Shown piece by piece: positions 1-7,593 of a stretch of 11,848 nt of DNA (positions are counted from its first letter, which is position 1; each line of letters opens with the position of its first letter). Source of the DNA: UMGS363 sp964402055 (lineage in GTDB: Bacteria > Bacillota > Clostridia > Oscillospirales > Ruminococcaceae). The stretch covers positions 1 to 11,848 of the forward strand of contig CAYOAV010000055.1 in NCBI GenBank assembly GCA_964402055.1, written 5' to 3'. The notes beneath the pieces were generated by a model. It did no database searches and was not told the DNA's origin. It saw only the letters and a list, made by a program, of their open reading frames with translations. The position numbers and the translations under genes are program-made.

Positions 1-666
1 GAGCTTATTGAAAAAACAGGCGAGGTGCTTTCACAAAATTCTAAGCATCTTATCCATTGCCTTACTATCATCGGGCAGGTTGAGGGTCATTATTTGCTAC
101 CACCGCAAAACAAGACTACAAAATATGAACACATTATGCCTGCACTTGTGGCTGTTGAACAGGATCGCTCTATTGAGGGATTGGTTATAATACTGAACAC
201 GGTGGGCGGTGACGTTGAGGCTGGGTTAGGTATTGCGGAGCTTATTGCAGGAATGAAAACTCCCACCGTTTCAATTGTTGTTGGCGGAGGCCATTCGATC
301 GGTGTGCCGCTGGCTGTATCGGCTAAGCGTTCATTTATTGTTCCGAGTGCGACTATGACTATTCACCCTGTGAGAATGAGCGGAACTGTTCTTGGTGTGC
401 CGCAGACGCTTTCATATTTTGACAAAATGCAGGACAGGATAAGCAATTTTGTATGCCGCAACAGCAGAATTTCGTCAGAACGCTTTAAAAAGCTTATGAT
501 GAACACGGGTGAGCTGACAATGGATATGGGGACTGTTATCGATGGCGAAACGGCTGTAAGCGAGGGACTGATAGACAGGCTTGGCGGTTTATCGGATGCA
601 ATTGAGGAGCTTTACAGGTTGATTGAAACAGGTGAGCCGAGATACCCTGATTCGGAGGCAAGATAA
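1..666 (+). CDS. tepA: TepA-type ClpP-fold serine protease, 5' partial
   Basis: The frame is open from base 1, so the N-terminus lies outside the window. A GTG at 25 is in frame but sits inside the conserved region and is not the likely start. The protein matches the TepA/YmfB branch of the ClpP protease family (S14), named in Bacillus for a role in protein translocation or signal-peptide turnover. Visible hallmarks are the HCLTIIGQVEGH and PPQNKTTKYEH blocks near the N-terminus, ILNTVGGDVEAGL, the nucleophile-loop GGGHSIGVP with its Ser codon at 295–297, and TMTIHPVR with the probable catalytic His codon at 364–366. The C-terminal part carries GLIDRLGGL. This is a cytoplasmic or membrane-associated serine hydrolase by family knowledge; its true substrate is poorly known. 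The stop overlaps the next start as TAATG, which suggests translational coupling to the ylzJ-like gene, the same neighbour as in Bacillus. Confidence 0.93.
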   Translation, partial: ELIEKTGEVLSQNSKHLIHCLTIIGQVEGHYLLPPQNKTTKYEHIMPALVAVEQDRSIEGLVIILNTVGGDVEAGLGIAELIAGMKTPTVSIVVGGGHSIGVPLAVSAKRSFIVPSATMTIHPVRMSGTVLGVPQTLSYFDKMQDRISNFVCRNSRISSERFKKLMMNTGELTMDMGTVIDGETAVSEGLIDRLGGLSDAIEELYRLIETGEPRYPDSEAR

Positions 667-830
667 TGGTTATCCATACAATTATTGATGAATATGATTT
701 ATTATACGCTCAATATGAAAATATAAACAAAGATGAAAATTCGGAAACACGGCAGGATTTTTCGGGGACTATGCTTTCGGAAGATTTTACCCGACTGCCT
801 GCGATTAATGACGGGAGGTTTTTATTATGA
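666..830 (+). CDS. YlzJ-like microprotein, 54 aa
   Basis: This short frame reads ATG at 666 to TGA at 828–830 without interruption and gives 54 residues. The start overlaps the tepA stop (TAATG). A GGAGG at 654–658 lies 7 nt upstream, and the stop overlaps the uppP start as ATGA, so the gene is coupled at both ends. The N-terminus MVIHTIIDEYDLLYA resembles the opening of YlzJ proteins (hydrophobic, then an acidic turn), and the C-terminal half has the LSEDFTRLPAINDG stretch resembling the family's spaced Asp/Leu/Pro/Gly pattern. YlzJ lies between tepA and spoIIIE in Bacillus, so position supports the call. There is no signal peptide or membrane segment. The family has no established function. 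Identity is by resemblance and context; that it is a real gene is more certain than its family. Confidence 0.72.
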   Translation: MVIHTIIDEYDLLYAQYENINKDENSETRQDFSGTMLSEDFTRLPAINDGRFLL

Positions 831-1702
831 CGGTGATTGACGGAATTATACAGGGCCTTATTCAAGGACTTTCGGAGTTCCTGCCGATATCAAGCTCGGG
901 ACATTTATCGATATTTCAGCATTTTTTTGGATTACACGGCGAAAATGCGGTAATCGTGAATATTTTTCTTCACCTTGGAACGCTGATTGCGGTATTTATT
1001 GCATTCTGGGGGAAAATAAAGGCTCTTATCATTGAATTTTTCAGGCTTTGCAAGGATATTTTTACAGGGAAATTCAAGTGGAAGGAAATGAATCCCGAAC
1101 GCAGAATGATTTTTATGATAGTTATATCAACGGCTGTGCTTGCGGTTTTCCTGCCGTTTAAGGATCATCTTGAGGGGTTACAGTCTGATGCAAGCATTAT
1201 TGCGGAGGGAATTGGTTTTTTATACACTGCGGCATTGCTTTTCCTTTCAACAGGCAAGCTTTGCAGTGGGAACAAGCTGACCTGTGGAGATGTAACGGTG
1301 ACAAAGGCAATTTCTATCGGGATTTTTCAGGGAATTGCTCTTGTGCCTGGGATATCCCGTTCGGGTTCGACAATATCGGCAGGACTTTTTAACGGATTGA
1401 AGCGTGAGGACGCTGTTGAATACAGCTTTATTCTTGGTATTCCTGTTATTATTGCAAGTGCTTTAATGGAAATACTTGGATATGATGGAGAGGGAATATC
1501 TGAAATCGCTTTACCTATTGCTGTTGGCTTTATAACGGCGGCTGTATCGGGATATCTTGCTATACGACTTATAAAGCTACTGGTTGTATCGGATAAATTC
1601 AGACTTTTTGCATACTATACGTTAATTCTTGGAATAATAATACTTACAGTAGGAATTTATGAGAGCGTAAGTGGAAATATTGTAACTTTTGCAAGTACAT
1701 AA
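827..1702 (+). CDS. uppP: Undecaprenyl-diphosphatase UppP (BacA family)
   Basis: This is an integral membrane phosphatase of 291 aa that dephosphorylates undecaprenyl pyrophosphate to the carrier lipid undecaprenyl phosphate, used in peptidoglycan and other wall-polymer synthesis. Family overproduction gives bacitracin resistance. Both family signatures are visible. The first is the N-terminal (E/Q)xxxE motif, here Q13-GLS-E17, followed by FLPISSSGHL with Ser22/Ser23 and His26. The second is PGISRSG at residues 174–180 with the key Arg178. The protein is hydrophobic throughout, with several predicted membrane helices (for example about 42–62, 93–110, 200–218, 228–250, 262–278). Length is near the family norm of 265–290. 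GGGAGG at 813–818 lies 8 nt before the ATG, inside the upstream microprotein gene. Placement between ylzJ and the ftsK/spoIIIE gene is not the Bacillus arrangement. Confidence 0.97.
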   Translation: MTVIDGIIQGLIQGLSEFLPISSSGHLSIFQHFFGLHGENAVIVNIFLHLGTLIAVFIAFWGKIKALIIEFFRLCKDIFTGKFKWKEMNPERRMIFMIVISTAVLAVFLPFKDHLEGLQSDASIIAEGIGFLYTAALLFLSTGKLCSGNKLTCGDVTVTKAISIGIFQGIALVPGISRSGSTISAGLFNGLKREDAVEYSFILGIPVIIASALMEILGYDGEGISEIALPIAVGFITAAVSGYLAIRLIKLLVVSDKFRLFAYYTLILGIIILTVGIYESVSGNIVTFAST

Positions 1703-1705
1703 ACT

Positions 1706-1710
1706 GGAGG
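1706..1710 (+). promoter_or_regulatory. Ribosome binding site deciding the TTG start of ftsK
   Basis: GGAGG lies 8 nt before the TTG at 1719. An earlier in-frame TTG at 1689 has no such site and would overlap the end of uppP, so 1719 is the better start. Confidence 0.75.
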
Positions 1711-1718
1711 AAAAGGTT

Positions 1719-4436
1719 TTGGCACAAAATAAATCAAAGGCTTCAAAGGAAGAGGCTCGAATTGAAAATGAAAACAGCCGCCGCCGTGACAGGGTTTTAT
1801 GGTCAACGGTGCTATTTGCGGCTGGTATTCTTGCGGCGGCTTTTACGCTGATAGAGGGTGAATCCTTTTGGAACACGGTACATAATATTTTTCTTGGTCT
1901 TTTCGGAGTGACGGCTTTTCTTCTGCCTGTGGTGATGATATATGCTTCGATAATGGTCGCTATGGATAAGACAGAGCTTTATGTCAGCACAAGGCTTATT
2001 CAATGCGGTGTGGCAATTCTGCTTCTGACAGGCTTTGTTCAGATATTTTTTGCTGGTGAGCTTCAGGGAGAGGATCTTTTTAAAGAGATACTTCCTGCGT
2101 TATATTCAGAGGGAAAAAGGCTCAGAGGTGGCGGAGTTGTCAGCATTATAATTGCGGGGCCTTTGCTTGCGTTGTTTAAAAGAGTGGGAGCGTCTATAAT
2201 TATAGTTTTGCTCTGCTTTGTTTATATTATGATTGCTGCCAACAAGACTGTTATAGATCTTTTCAGAATGATAAGAAACGGCTTTGCAAAGGCAAGTGCC
2301 GCTCGTGTGGAGAGCTATGTTGAAACACCAGATTTTGTACCGCCTCCTGGGGCAAAAAATGGGAAAAAGATTGTACCTAATGCTGATGTTCCTAAAAAAA
2401 TTGCGGAGAAACAGCAGAAGAATTTCGAGGTTGACATACCTATGCCTGTAGGACAGAAGCTTACGCAGAGCGAACAGATAAAGGCTACAGGAACTCTTAC
2501 AGAACCGCCAAAGGAATTTGACGATGAGGTCAAGGCTATTCCTGAAAATGCACCAAAGCTTGATATAAATAATTCGGCTGAAGCGGAAAATGCAAAGGAA
2601 CAGCTTAAAAATGCTTCAAGCGAGCTTGATGATATTATTAAAAAGGCTGCCGCCGCTCCTAAGAAAATCAAGGCAAGAGTGGAGGAAAGGCCTGCCGAGG
2701 TTGACAATTTGGGGAGCAATGAGCTTAAAAAGGATATTGCAGGGGCAATCGCTAACAAAAAGGCTGTTGCACGACAGTCAACGCTTGCTTCGGAAAAAAT
2801 TGAATCGACGGAAGAGCTTGATATGCCTGATGCACTGACGGCGGCTGACATTCAGCATGAGATAACGGAAAATAAGCAGGAGTCTTTTGTTTACACATTT
2901 CCGCCTGTTGATCTGCTTAAATTGGCGGATAATGACAGAAATTCGGACGAGGCAGAGGCTGAAATGAAAAACAATGCAGACACGCTTGTTGACACGCTTA
3001 AGAGCTTCGGTGTTCAGACAAGGATAGTTGACATTCACAGAGGCCCTACTGTAACAAGATATGAGCTTCAGCCGAGTGCAGGCGTAAAGATTTCAAAAAT
3101 TACATCGCTTGCTGACGATATTGCACTTAATCTTGCGGCGGCTGGTGTTCGTATTGAAGCACCTATCCCAGGCAAGGCGGCTGTTGGTATAGAGGTTCCG
3201 AACAGGGTCAAGGACACGGTTTCTATTCGTGAAATGATTGAGAGCGAGGAATTTTCCCATGCGAAAAGCAAGCTTTCATTCGTTGTCGGAAAAAATATTG
3301 ACGGTGATGTTATTATCGGTGATATTGCCAAGCTTCCGCACGTTATTATTGCTGGAACTACAGGTTCGGGCAAGTCTGTTTGTACTAACAGTATAATTAT
3401 GAGTATATTATACAACGCTTCGCCTGACGAGGTACGTCTTGTGCTTATTGACCCTAAAATGGTTGAATTTAAGGTTTATGACGGAATACCGCATTTGCTG
3501 ATACCTGTTGTTACAGATCCTAGAAAGGCGGCAGGTGCGTTATCGTGGGCGGTTCAGGAGATGCTCAAGAGATACAAGCTTTTCGCAGACAGCAATGTCC
3601 GTGACCTTAACGGATATAACGAAATGGCGGCTGAAAAAGAGGGCATTGAGCCTTTGCCGAGGATAGTTATTGCAATAGATGAGCTTGCAGACCTTATGAT
3701 GGCTTGCTCTAACGAGGTTGAGGATTCCATATGCCGACTTGCACAGATGGCGAGAGCGGCAGGAATGCACCTTATAATTGCTACACAGCGTCCGACAGTT
3801 GACGTTATCACGGGACTTATCAAGGCTAACATTCCGTCAAGAGTTGCACTTACGGTTTCTTCACAGGTTGACAGCCGTACTATTATTGACACGGCAGGAG
3901 CTGAAAAGCTGCTTGGTTACGGTGATATGCTTTATTATCCGCAGGGTATTCCTAAGCCTGTACGAGTTCAGGGCTGCTTTGTTTCGACCAAGGAGGTTGA
4001 AGCGGTTGTATCGTTTATCAAGAGCGGCGGTCAGGTTGAATATTCAAGCGAGATAATCGAGGAAATCGAGAAGGCTACGCCTGTTCCAAAGGGCGATACA
4101 AGCAGTTCGGCTGATGTTCCGACAGGTGATGGCAGTGATGAGGAGATAATCGACCGTGCGGTTGATGTGCTTTGCGATGCAGGACAGGCTTCTGTATCAT
4201 ATTTACAGAGAAAGCTGAAGCTTGGCTATGCCCGTGCGGCGCGAATTATGGATCAGCTGGAGGAGCTTGGAGTTGTTGGCCCTTATGAGGGTTCAAAGCC
4301 GAGGGCTGTTATAATAACAAAGGATATGTGGTTGAGAAGAAAGCTTATAAATAATGATACGGTTTCCGAATCTATCGGTGACGGCGGTTCGGAGATATTT
4401 GACGAGGTTGTTTCAAAAACAGACGATTCGGAATAG
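1719..4436 (+). CDS. ftsK: DNA translocase FtsK/SpoIIIE
   Basis: This is a hexameric ATP-driven DNA pump at the division or sporulation septum. It is predicted at 905 aa from a TTG start. Domain order: an N-terminal membrane domain with hydrophobic segments at about 26–44, 55–80, 93–112, 139–152 and 157–176; a Lys/Ala/Glu-rich low-complexity linker at about 200–390; the RecA-like motor from about 395, with alpha/beta parts; and a C-terminal winged-helix gamma domain at about 806–868 that in relatives reads oriented DNA sequences. Walker A is GTTGSGKS at 546–553. Walker B ends in Asp654-Glu655 within IVIAIDELADL. The motor also shows LVLIDPKMVEF and IIATQRPTVDVITG, both typical. Linkage to tepA and a ylzJ-like gene suggests the SpoIIIE orthologue rather than a second translocase, but the two names cannot be separated by sequence alone. 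The gap after uppP is 16 nt. Confidence 0.97.
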   Translation: MAQNKSKASKEEARIENENSRRRDRVLWSTVLFAAGILAAAFTLIEGESFWNTVHNIFLGLFGVTAFLLPVVMIYASIMVAMDKTELYVSTRLIQCGVAILLLTGFVQIFFAGELQGEDLFKEILPALYSEGKRLRGGGVVSIIIAGPLLALFKRVGASIIIVLLCFVYIMIAANKTVIDLFRMIRNGFAKASAARVESYVETPDFVPPPGAKNGKKIVPNADVPKKIAEKQQKNFEVDIPMPVGQKLTQSEQIKATGTLTEPPKEFDDEVKAIPENAPKLDINNSAEAENAKEQLKNASSELDDIIKKAAAAPKKIKARVEERPAEVDNLGSNELKKDIAGAIANKKAVARQSTLASEKIESTEELDMPDALTAADIQHEITENKQESFVYTFPPVDLLKLADNDRNSDEAEAEMKNNADTLVDTLKSFGVQTRIVDIHRGPTVTRYELQPSAGVKISKITSLADDIALNLAAAGVRIEAPIPGKAAVGIEVPNRVKDTVSIREMIESEEFSHAKSKLSFVVGKNIDGDVIIGDIAKLPHVIIAGTTGSGKSVCTNSIIMSILYNASPDEVRLVLIDPKMVEFKVYDGIPHLLIPVVTDPRKAAGALSWAVQEMLKRYKLFADSNVRDLNGYNEMAAEKEGIEPLPRIVIAIDELADLMMACSNEVEDSICRLAQMARAAGMHLIIATQRPTVDVITGLIKANIPSRVALTVSSQVDSRTIIDTAGAEKLLGYGDMLYYPQGIPKPVRVQGCFVSTKEVEAVVSFIKSGGQVEYSSEIIEEIEKATPVPKGDTSSSADVPTGDGSDEEIIDRAVDVLCDAGQASVSYLQRKLKLGYARAARIMDQLEELGVVGPYEGSKPRAVIITKDMWLRRKLINNDTVSESIGDGGSEIFDEVVSKTDDSE

Positions 4437-4466
4437 AAGTATCATTCTTGAAAAAGGAGTTAAATA

Positions 4467-6434
4467 ATGCTGTTTTTACCTATATCAAAAGAGGATATGC
4501 TGGAGCGTGGGATAGAGCAGCTTGATTTTATCTGCATTACGGGTGACAGCTATGTGGATCATCCGAGCTTCGGGATTTCGATAATTTCAAGAGTTGTTGA
4601 GAGCCTTGGTTTCACGGTTGGCATTATTGCACAGCCTGACTGGCACAGCACTCATGATTTTATGAAGCTTGGCAGACCTAAATATGCGTTCCTTGTAACA
4701 TCGGGAAATATAGATAGTATGGTTGCACATTACACAAGTGCAAAAAGAAAGCGTTCAGATGACGCTTACACGGCAGGAGGTCTTGCAGGAAAGCGTCCTG
4801 ACCGTGCGGTGATTGTATACTGTCAGAAAATAAGGGAGGCTTACGGAGATATTCCAATCGCAATAGGCGGTCTGGAGGCTTCTTTAAGGCGATTTGCTCA
4901 TTATGATTACTGGGATGATGCGGTACGTCCGTCCATACTTTGTGACAGCGGTGCGGATATACTTATGTACGGAATGGGCGAGCATCAGATAACGGAGATA
5001 TGCACACGTCTTGCAAAGGGCGAGGATATTCACGAGATGAAGGATATTCGTGGAACGGCTTATCTTGTTAAGCCTGTTGACACGCCTTATGGTGCGGTTG
5101 AATGTCCGTCCTTAAAGGCTTGCCGTGAGAAAAAGGAAGAATATGCAAAGGCTTGCCGTATACAATATGACTGGCAGGACGAGGTTTACGGCAGGACTAT
5201 AATCCAGCGTCAGGGAGATATGATGCTTGTACAGACTGCACCCTCGCCTGTTCTTACGACGGAGGAGCTGGACGCAGTTTATGAGCTTCCGTATATGAGG
5301 ACTTACCACCCGATATATGAAAAGGACGGCGGTGTTCCTGGGATAAAGGAAGTTGAATTTTCGATAACTCATAACAGAGGCTGCTTCGGTTTTTGCAACT
5401 TCTGTTCGATTGCACTTCATCAGGGCAGGCGAATTGCGGTAAGAAGTGAGGAAAGCGTACTGCGTGAGGCGAAGCTTCTGACTACGCTACCGAATTTTAA
5501 GGGATATATTCATGATGTCGGCGGCCCTACGGCGAATTTCAGAAGGACAAGCTGTGACAAGCAGCTTGAACATGGACTTTGCAAGGGGAAGAAATGCCTT
5601 GCACCGAATCCATGCAAGAATCTTGTTGTGGATCACACGGAATATCTTGAAATGCTAAGAAAAATAAGGGCGATACCAAAGGTCAAAAAGGTATTTATCC
5701 GAAGCGGAATACGTTACGATTACCTTATTGAGGACAAAGACGATGAATTTATGCGTGAGCTTATTGAAAATCACGTCAGCGGTCAGCTTAAGGTTGCTCC
5801 TGAACATTGCTCGGCGGCTGTTCTTGACAAAATGGGCAAGCCGCACATTGAGGCTTACAAGAAATTTCAGGATAAATTTTACAGAATGACAAATCAGATC
5901 GGCAAGGAGCAATATCTTGTGCCGTATCTTATGTCATCTCACCCCGGAAGTACGCTTGCTGACGCTGTTGAGCTGGCATTGTTCCTTAAATCACTAAAAA
6001 TGCGTCCAGAGCAGGTTCAGGACTTTTATCCTACACCGGGAACGCTCTCGACCTGTATGTTTTACACGGAGCTTGATCCATACACGCTGGAAAAGGTTTA
6101 CGTTCCGAAAACTGCGGAGGAAAAGGGTATGCAGAGGGCATTGCTTCAGTATTTCCGTCCGCAGAATCAGAGAAAATGTATTGAGGCTTTGCAAAAAGCA
6201 CACAGGACGGATCTTATCGGAAACACGAGCGGCTGTCTTGTTAAGGCTGACGCACAATATCTGCGTGAACAGAATGAACGCAGGCAGAAAGCGGCACAGG
6301 GAAAAGGCAGAAACGCTGATAAATCCAAAAATGGAAGTGAAAAGAAATGGCAGCAAGGAAAAAATCATCATCAAGGTCAAAAAAGGCAAGCACACAGCAG
6401 AGGAAAAGGGAATACAGGGAAGAACAGAGCTTAA
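4467..6434 (+). CDS. YgiQ family radical SAM protein
   Basis: This is a 655-aa member of the YgiQ/UPF0313 family, a radical SAM enzyme of unknown substrate. The N-terminal Radical_SAM_N-type region opens LPISKEDMLERG and contains FICITGDSYVDHP and AIGGLEASLRRFAHYDYW. The radical SAM core has CFGFCNFC with Cys306, Cys310 and Cys313, the CxxxCxxC ligands of a [4Fe-4S] cluster that binds S-adenosylmethionine. A further Cys set at 363, 372, 377 and 383 follows GGPTANF. The core continues with FIRSGIRYDYL and LKVAPEHCS, then the DUF3362-like end at about 490–600 (SSHPGSTL, QVQDFYPTPGTLST). Residues from about 604 form a Lys/Gln/Gly-rich basic tail, part of which is encoded in DNA shared with the next gene. 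AAGGAG at 4454–4459 precedes the ATG by 7 nt, and the gap after ftsK is 30 nt. Family assignment is firm; biochemical role is unknown. Confidence 0.95.
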   Translation: MLFLPISKEDMLERGIEQLDFICITGDSYVDHPSFGISIISRVVESLGFTVGIIAQPDWHSTHDFMKLGRPKYAFLVTSGNIDSMVAHYTSAKRKRSDDAYTAGGLAGKRPDRAVIVYCQKIREAYGDIPIAIGGLEASLRRFAHYDYWDDAVRPSILCDSGADILMYGMGEHQITEICTRLAKGEDIHEMKDIRGTAYLVKPVDTPYGAVECPSLKACREKKEEYAKACRIQYDWQDEVYGRTIIQRQGDMMLVQTAPSPVLTTEELDAVYELPYMRTYHPIYEKDGGVPGIKEVEFSITHNRGCFGFCNFCSIALHQGRRIAVRSEESVLREAKLLTTLPNFKGYIHDVGGPTANFRRTSCDKQLEHGLCKGKKCLAPNPCKNLVVDHTEYLEMLRKIRAIPKVKKVFIRSGIRYDYLIEDKDDEFMRELIENHVSGQLKVAPEHCSAAVLDKMGKPHIEAYKKFQDKFYRMTNQIGKEQYLVPYLMSSHPGSTLADAVELALFLKSLKMRPEQVQDFYPTPGTLSTCMFYTELDPYTLEKVYVPKTAEEKGMQRALLQYFRPQNQRKCIEALQKAHRTDLIGNTSGCLVKADAQYLREQNERRQKAAQGKGRNADKSKNGSEKKWQQGKNHHQGQKRQAHSRGKGNTGKNRA

Positions 6435-7372
6435 GGCGGCTTTTCAAGAGGGGAATTTCCGCACCTGCGGTGCTATTCTTACTGTTTTTTATTGCGATAT
6501 TCGCTTACGGAGCTTATCTTGAAAAGGGAAATCAGGAAGAGCCAGCGGCGGTTGTCAGCAACTTTATCGAAAAGGATGCAGATATTGAGATAAGATACAT
6601 ATATGTTGGGCAAGGCGATTGTGAGCTTATTTCCTACAAAGGGCAGAATATACTTATTGATGCTGGGGAAAAAGGCTCGGCGGATGCAATTTTTGAGGTA
6701 CTTGACGGACTTAACATTGAAAAACTCGATTATGTTATTGCTTCGCACCCTCATGCGGATCATATCGGTTCAATGGACAAGGTTATTGAAAAATATGAGA
6801 TAGGAAAGGTTATTGTTCCAAGGATAAGCAATGAGCTTGTACCGACAACAAAGGTTTATGAACGTTTCCTTACGGCTATGAGCAAAAAGGGCTTGAAGCT
6901 GACTGCGGCTAAGGTGGGGGATGTTTACTCACTTGCTGATGAATATTCTGAAAATGACAACACGGCTTTTGAGATAATTGCACCTGTAAGAGATGATTAT
7001 GACGATCTTAACGACTGGTCAGTCGGTGTAAGGCTGGTTCATGGTGAATGTGCGTTCCTGTTCACGGGTGACGCTGAAAAGGGTGCGGAAAATGACATTC
7101 TAGAAAGCGGTGCGGAGGTTTCGGCTGATATTCTCAAAGCGGGACATCACGGAAGCTCGACTTCATCGGGAAGAAAATTTATCGAGGCTGTTGCTCCGCA
7201 GGCGGTAATAATAAGCTGTGGAGAGGATAATTCCTACGGACATCCTCATGCGGAAACTGTAGATATGCTTGATGAGATGGGAATACCTTATTATCGGACA
7301 GATAAATGCGGAACAATAACCGTTTATTCTGACGGTGAGAGCTGCAGGATAAAATGTGAAAAGGAGCCTTAA
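6347..7372 (+). CDS. Membrane-anchored ComEC/Rec2-like metallo-beta-lactamase-fold protein
   Basis: This 341-aa protein has a basic N-terminus (about residues 3–35), one hydrophobic segment at about 38–55, and a long C-terminal hydrolase domain. The charge pattern predicts a cytoplasmic tail, a membrane anchor and a catalytic domain outside the cell. The domain shows YIYVGQGDCELI, HPHADH at 134–139 (metal ligands His134, His136, Asp138, His139), TGDAE with Asp242, AGHHGSS with His267/His268, and GHPH at 298–301. This is the pattern of the beta-lactamase-like domain of competence protein ComEC/Rec2, here free of the ComEC channel part. An in-frame stop at 6338–6340 makes ATG 6347 the earliest start. 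Its SD is weak (GGAAG at 6333–6337). A later GTG at 6470 would remove the basic tail. The gene overlaps ygiQ by 88 nt. The substrate is unknown; nuclease or phosphodiesterase activity is only an inference. Confidence 0.9.
   Translation: MAARKKSSSRSKKASTQQRKREYREEQSLRRLFKRGISAPAVLFLLFFIAIFAYGAYLEKGNQEEPAAVVSNFIEKDADIEIRYIYVGQGDCELISYKGQNILIDAGEKGSADAIFEVLDGLNIEKLDYVIASHPHADHIGSMDKVIEKYEIGKVIVPRISNELVPTTKVYERFLTAMSKKGLKLTAAKVGDVYSLADEYSENDNTAFEIIAPVRDDYDDLNDWSVGVRLVHGECAFLFTGDAEKGAENDILESGAEVSADILKAGHHGSSTSSGRKFIEAVAPQAVIISCGEDNSYGHPHAETVDMLDEMGIPYYRTDKCGTITVYSDGESCRIKCEKEP
7361..7366 (+). promoter_or_regulatory. Ribosome binding site for the DUF3006 gene
   Basis: AAGGAG sits in the last codons of the MBL-fold gene, 7 nt before ATG 7374 and 10 nt before ATG 7377. 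It excludes the in-frame GTG at 7356, which lies upstream of it. Confidence 0.7.
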
Positions 7373-7373
7373 A

Positions 7374-7580
7374 ATGATGATCGTTGACAGAATCGAAGGG
7401 AATATTGTTGTGATAGAGGATAATGACAGCTATTTCCGAGCGGATATATCACTTTTTGACGGAAAAATCCGTGAGGGAGATGTTATCCGTGAAAAGGGCG
7501 GCAGATATTTTGCCGATAAAAATGAAACGGAAAAACGCAGGAAAGAGATCATCAGGCTGCAGGACAGCTTATGGGATTAG
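7374..7580 (+). CDS. DUF3006 domain small protein
   Basis: This small protein is 68 aa from ATG 7374; the adjacent ATG at 7377 would give 67. It has the DUF3006 layout: an opening MIVDRIEGNIVVIEDND beta-rich segment, a central SLFDGKIREGDVI that fits the family's usual end-of-domain turn, and a charged C-terminal helix rich in Glu, Lys and Arg. There is no signal peptide or membrane segment, so it is probably cytoplasmic. DUF3006 genes are repeatedly found next to ComEC-like MBL-fold genes, as here, where the gap is 1 nt. That pairing suggests a shared role, but no function is established. If the MBL domain is outside the cell, direct contact would have to involve the cytoplasmic basic tail of that protein. 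Confidence 0.87.
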   Translation: MMIVDRIEGNIVVIEDNDSYFRADISLFDGKIREGDVIREKGGRYFADKNETEKRRKEIIRLQDSLWD

Positions 7581-7593
7581 GAAGGTATAGATC

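Noticed and set aside
1604..1640. TTGCAT with AT-rich hexamers near the end of uppP as an internal promoter for ftsK.
   Set aside because: The -35 matches only 3 of 6 bases, the spacing is long, and the stretch is explained by coding sequence.
1689..1718. Upstream TTG at 1689 as a longer ftsK start.
   Set aside because: It overlaps the end of uppP, has no Shine-Dalgarno, and the GGAGG at 1706–1710 is correctly spaced for TTG 1719.
2315..2851. A 178-codon open frame on the minus strand, rich in Ser, Ala and Phe.
   Set aside because: It lies wholly opposite the low-complexity linker of ftsK, whose repetitive Lys/Ala/Glu codons produce a stop-free complement. It shows no domain and no sensible ribosome binding site.
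3554..3892. Minus-strand open frames opposite the FtsK motor domain.
   Set aside because: They mirror the Walker region of a clearly real + strand gene and carry no recognisable motif.
4437..4466. Short AGAA/TTCT inverted repeat between ftsK and ygiQ.
   Set aside because: The stem is only 4 bp and AT-rich with no following T-run, so it is too weak to call a terminator.
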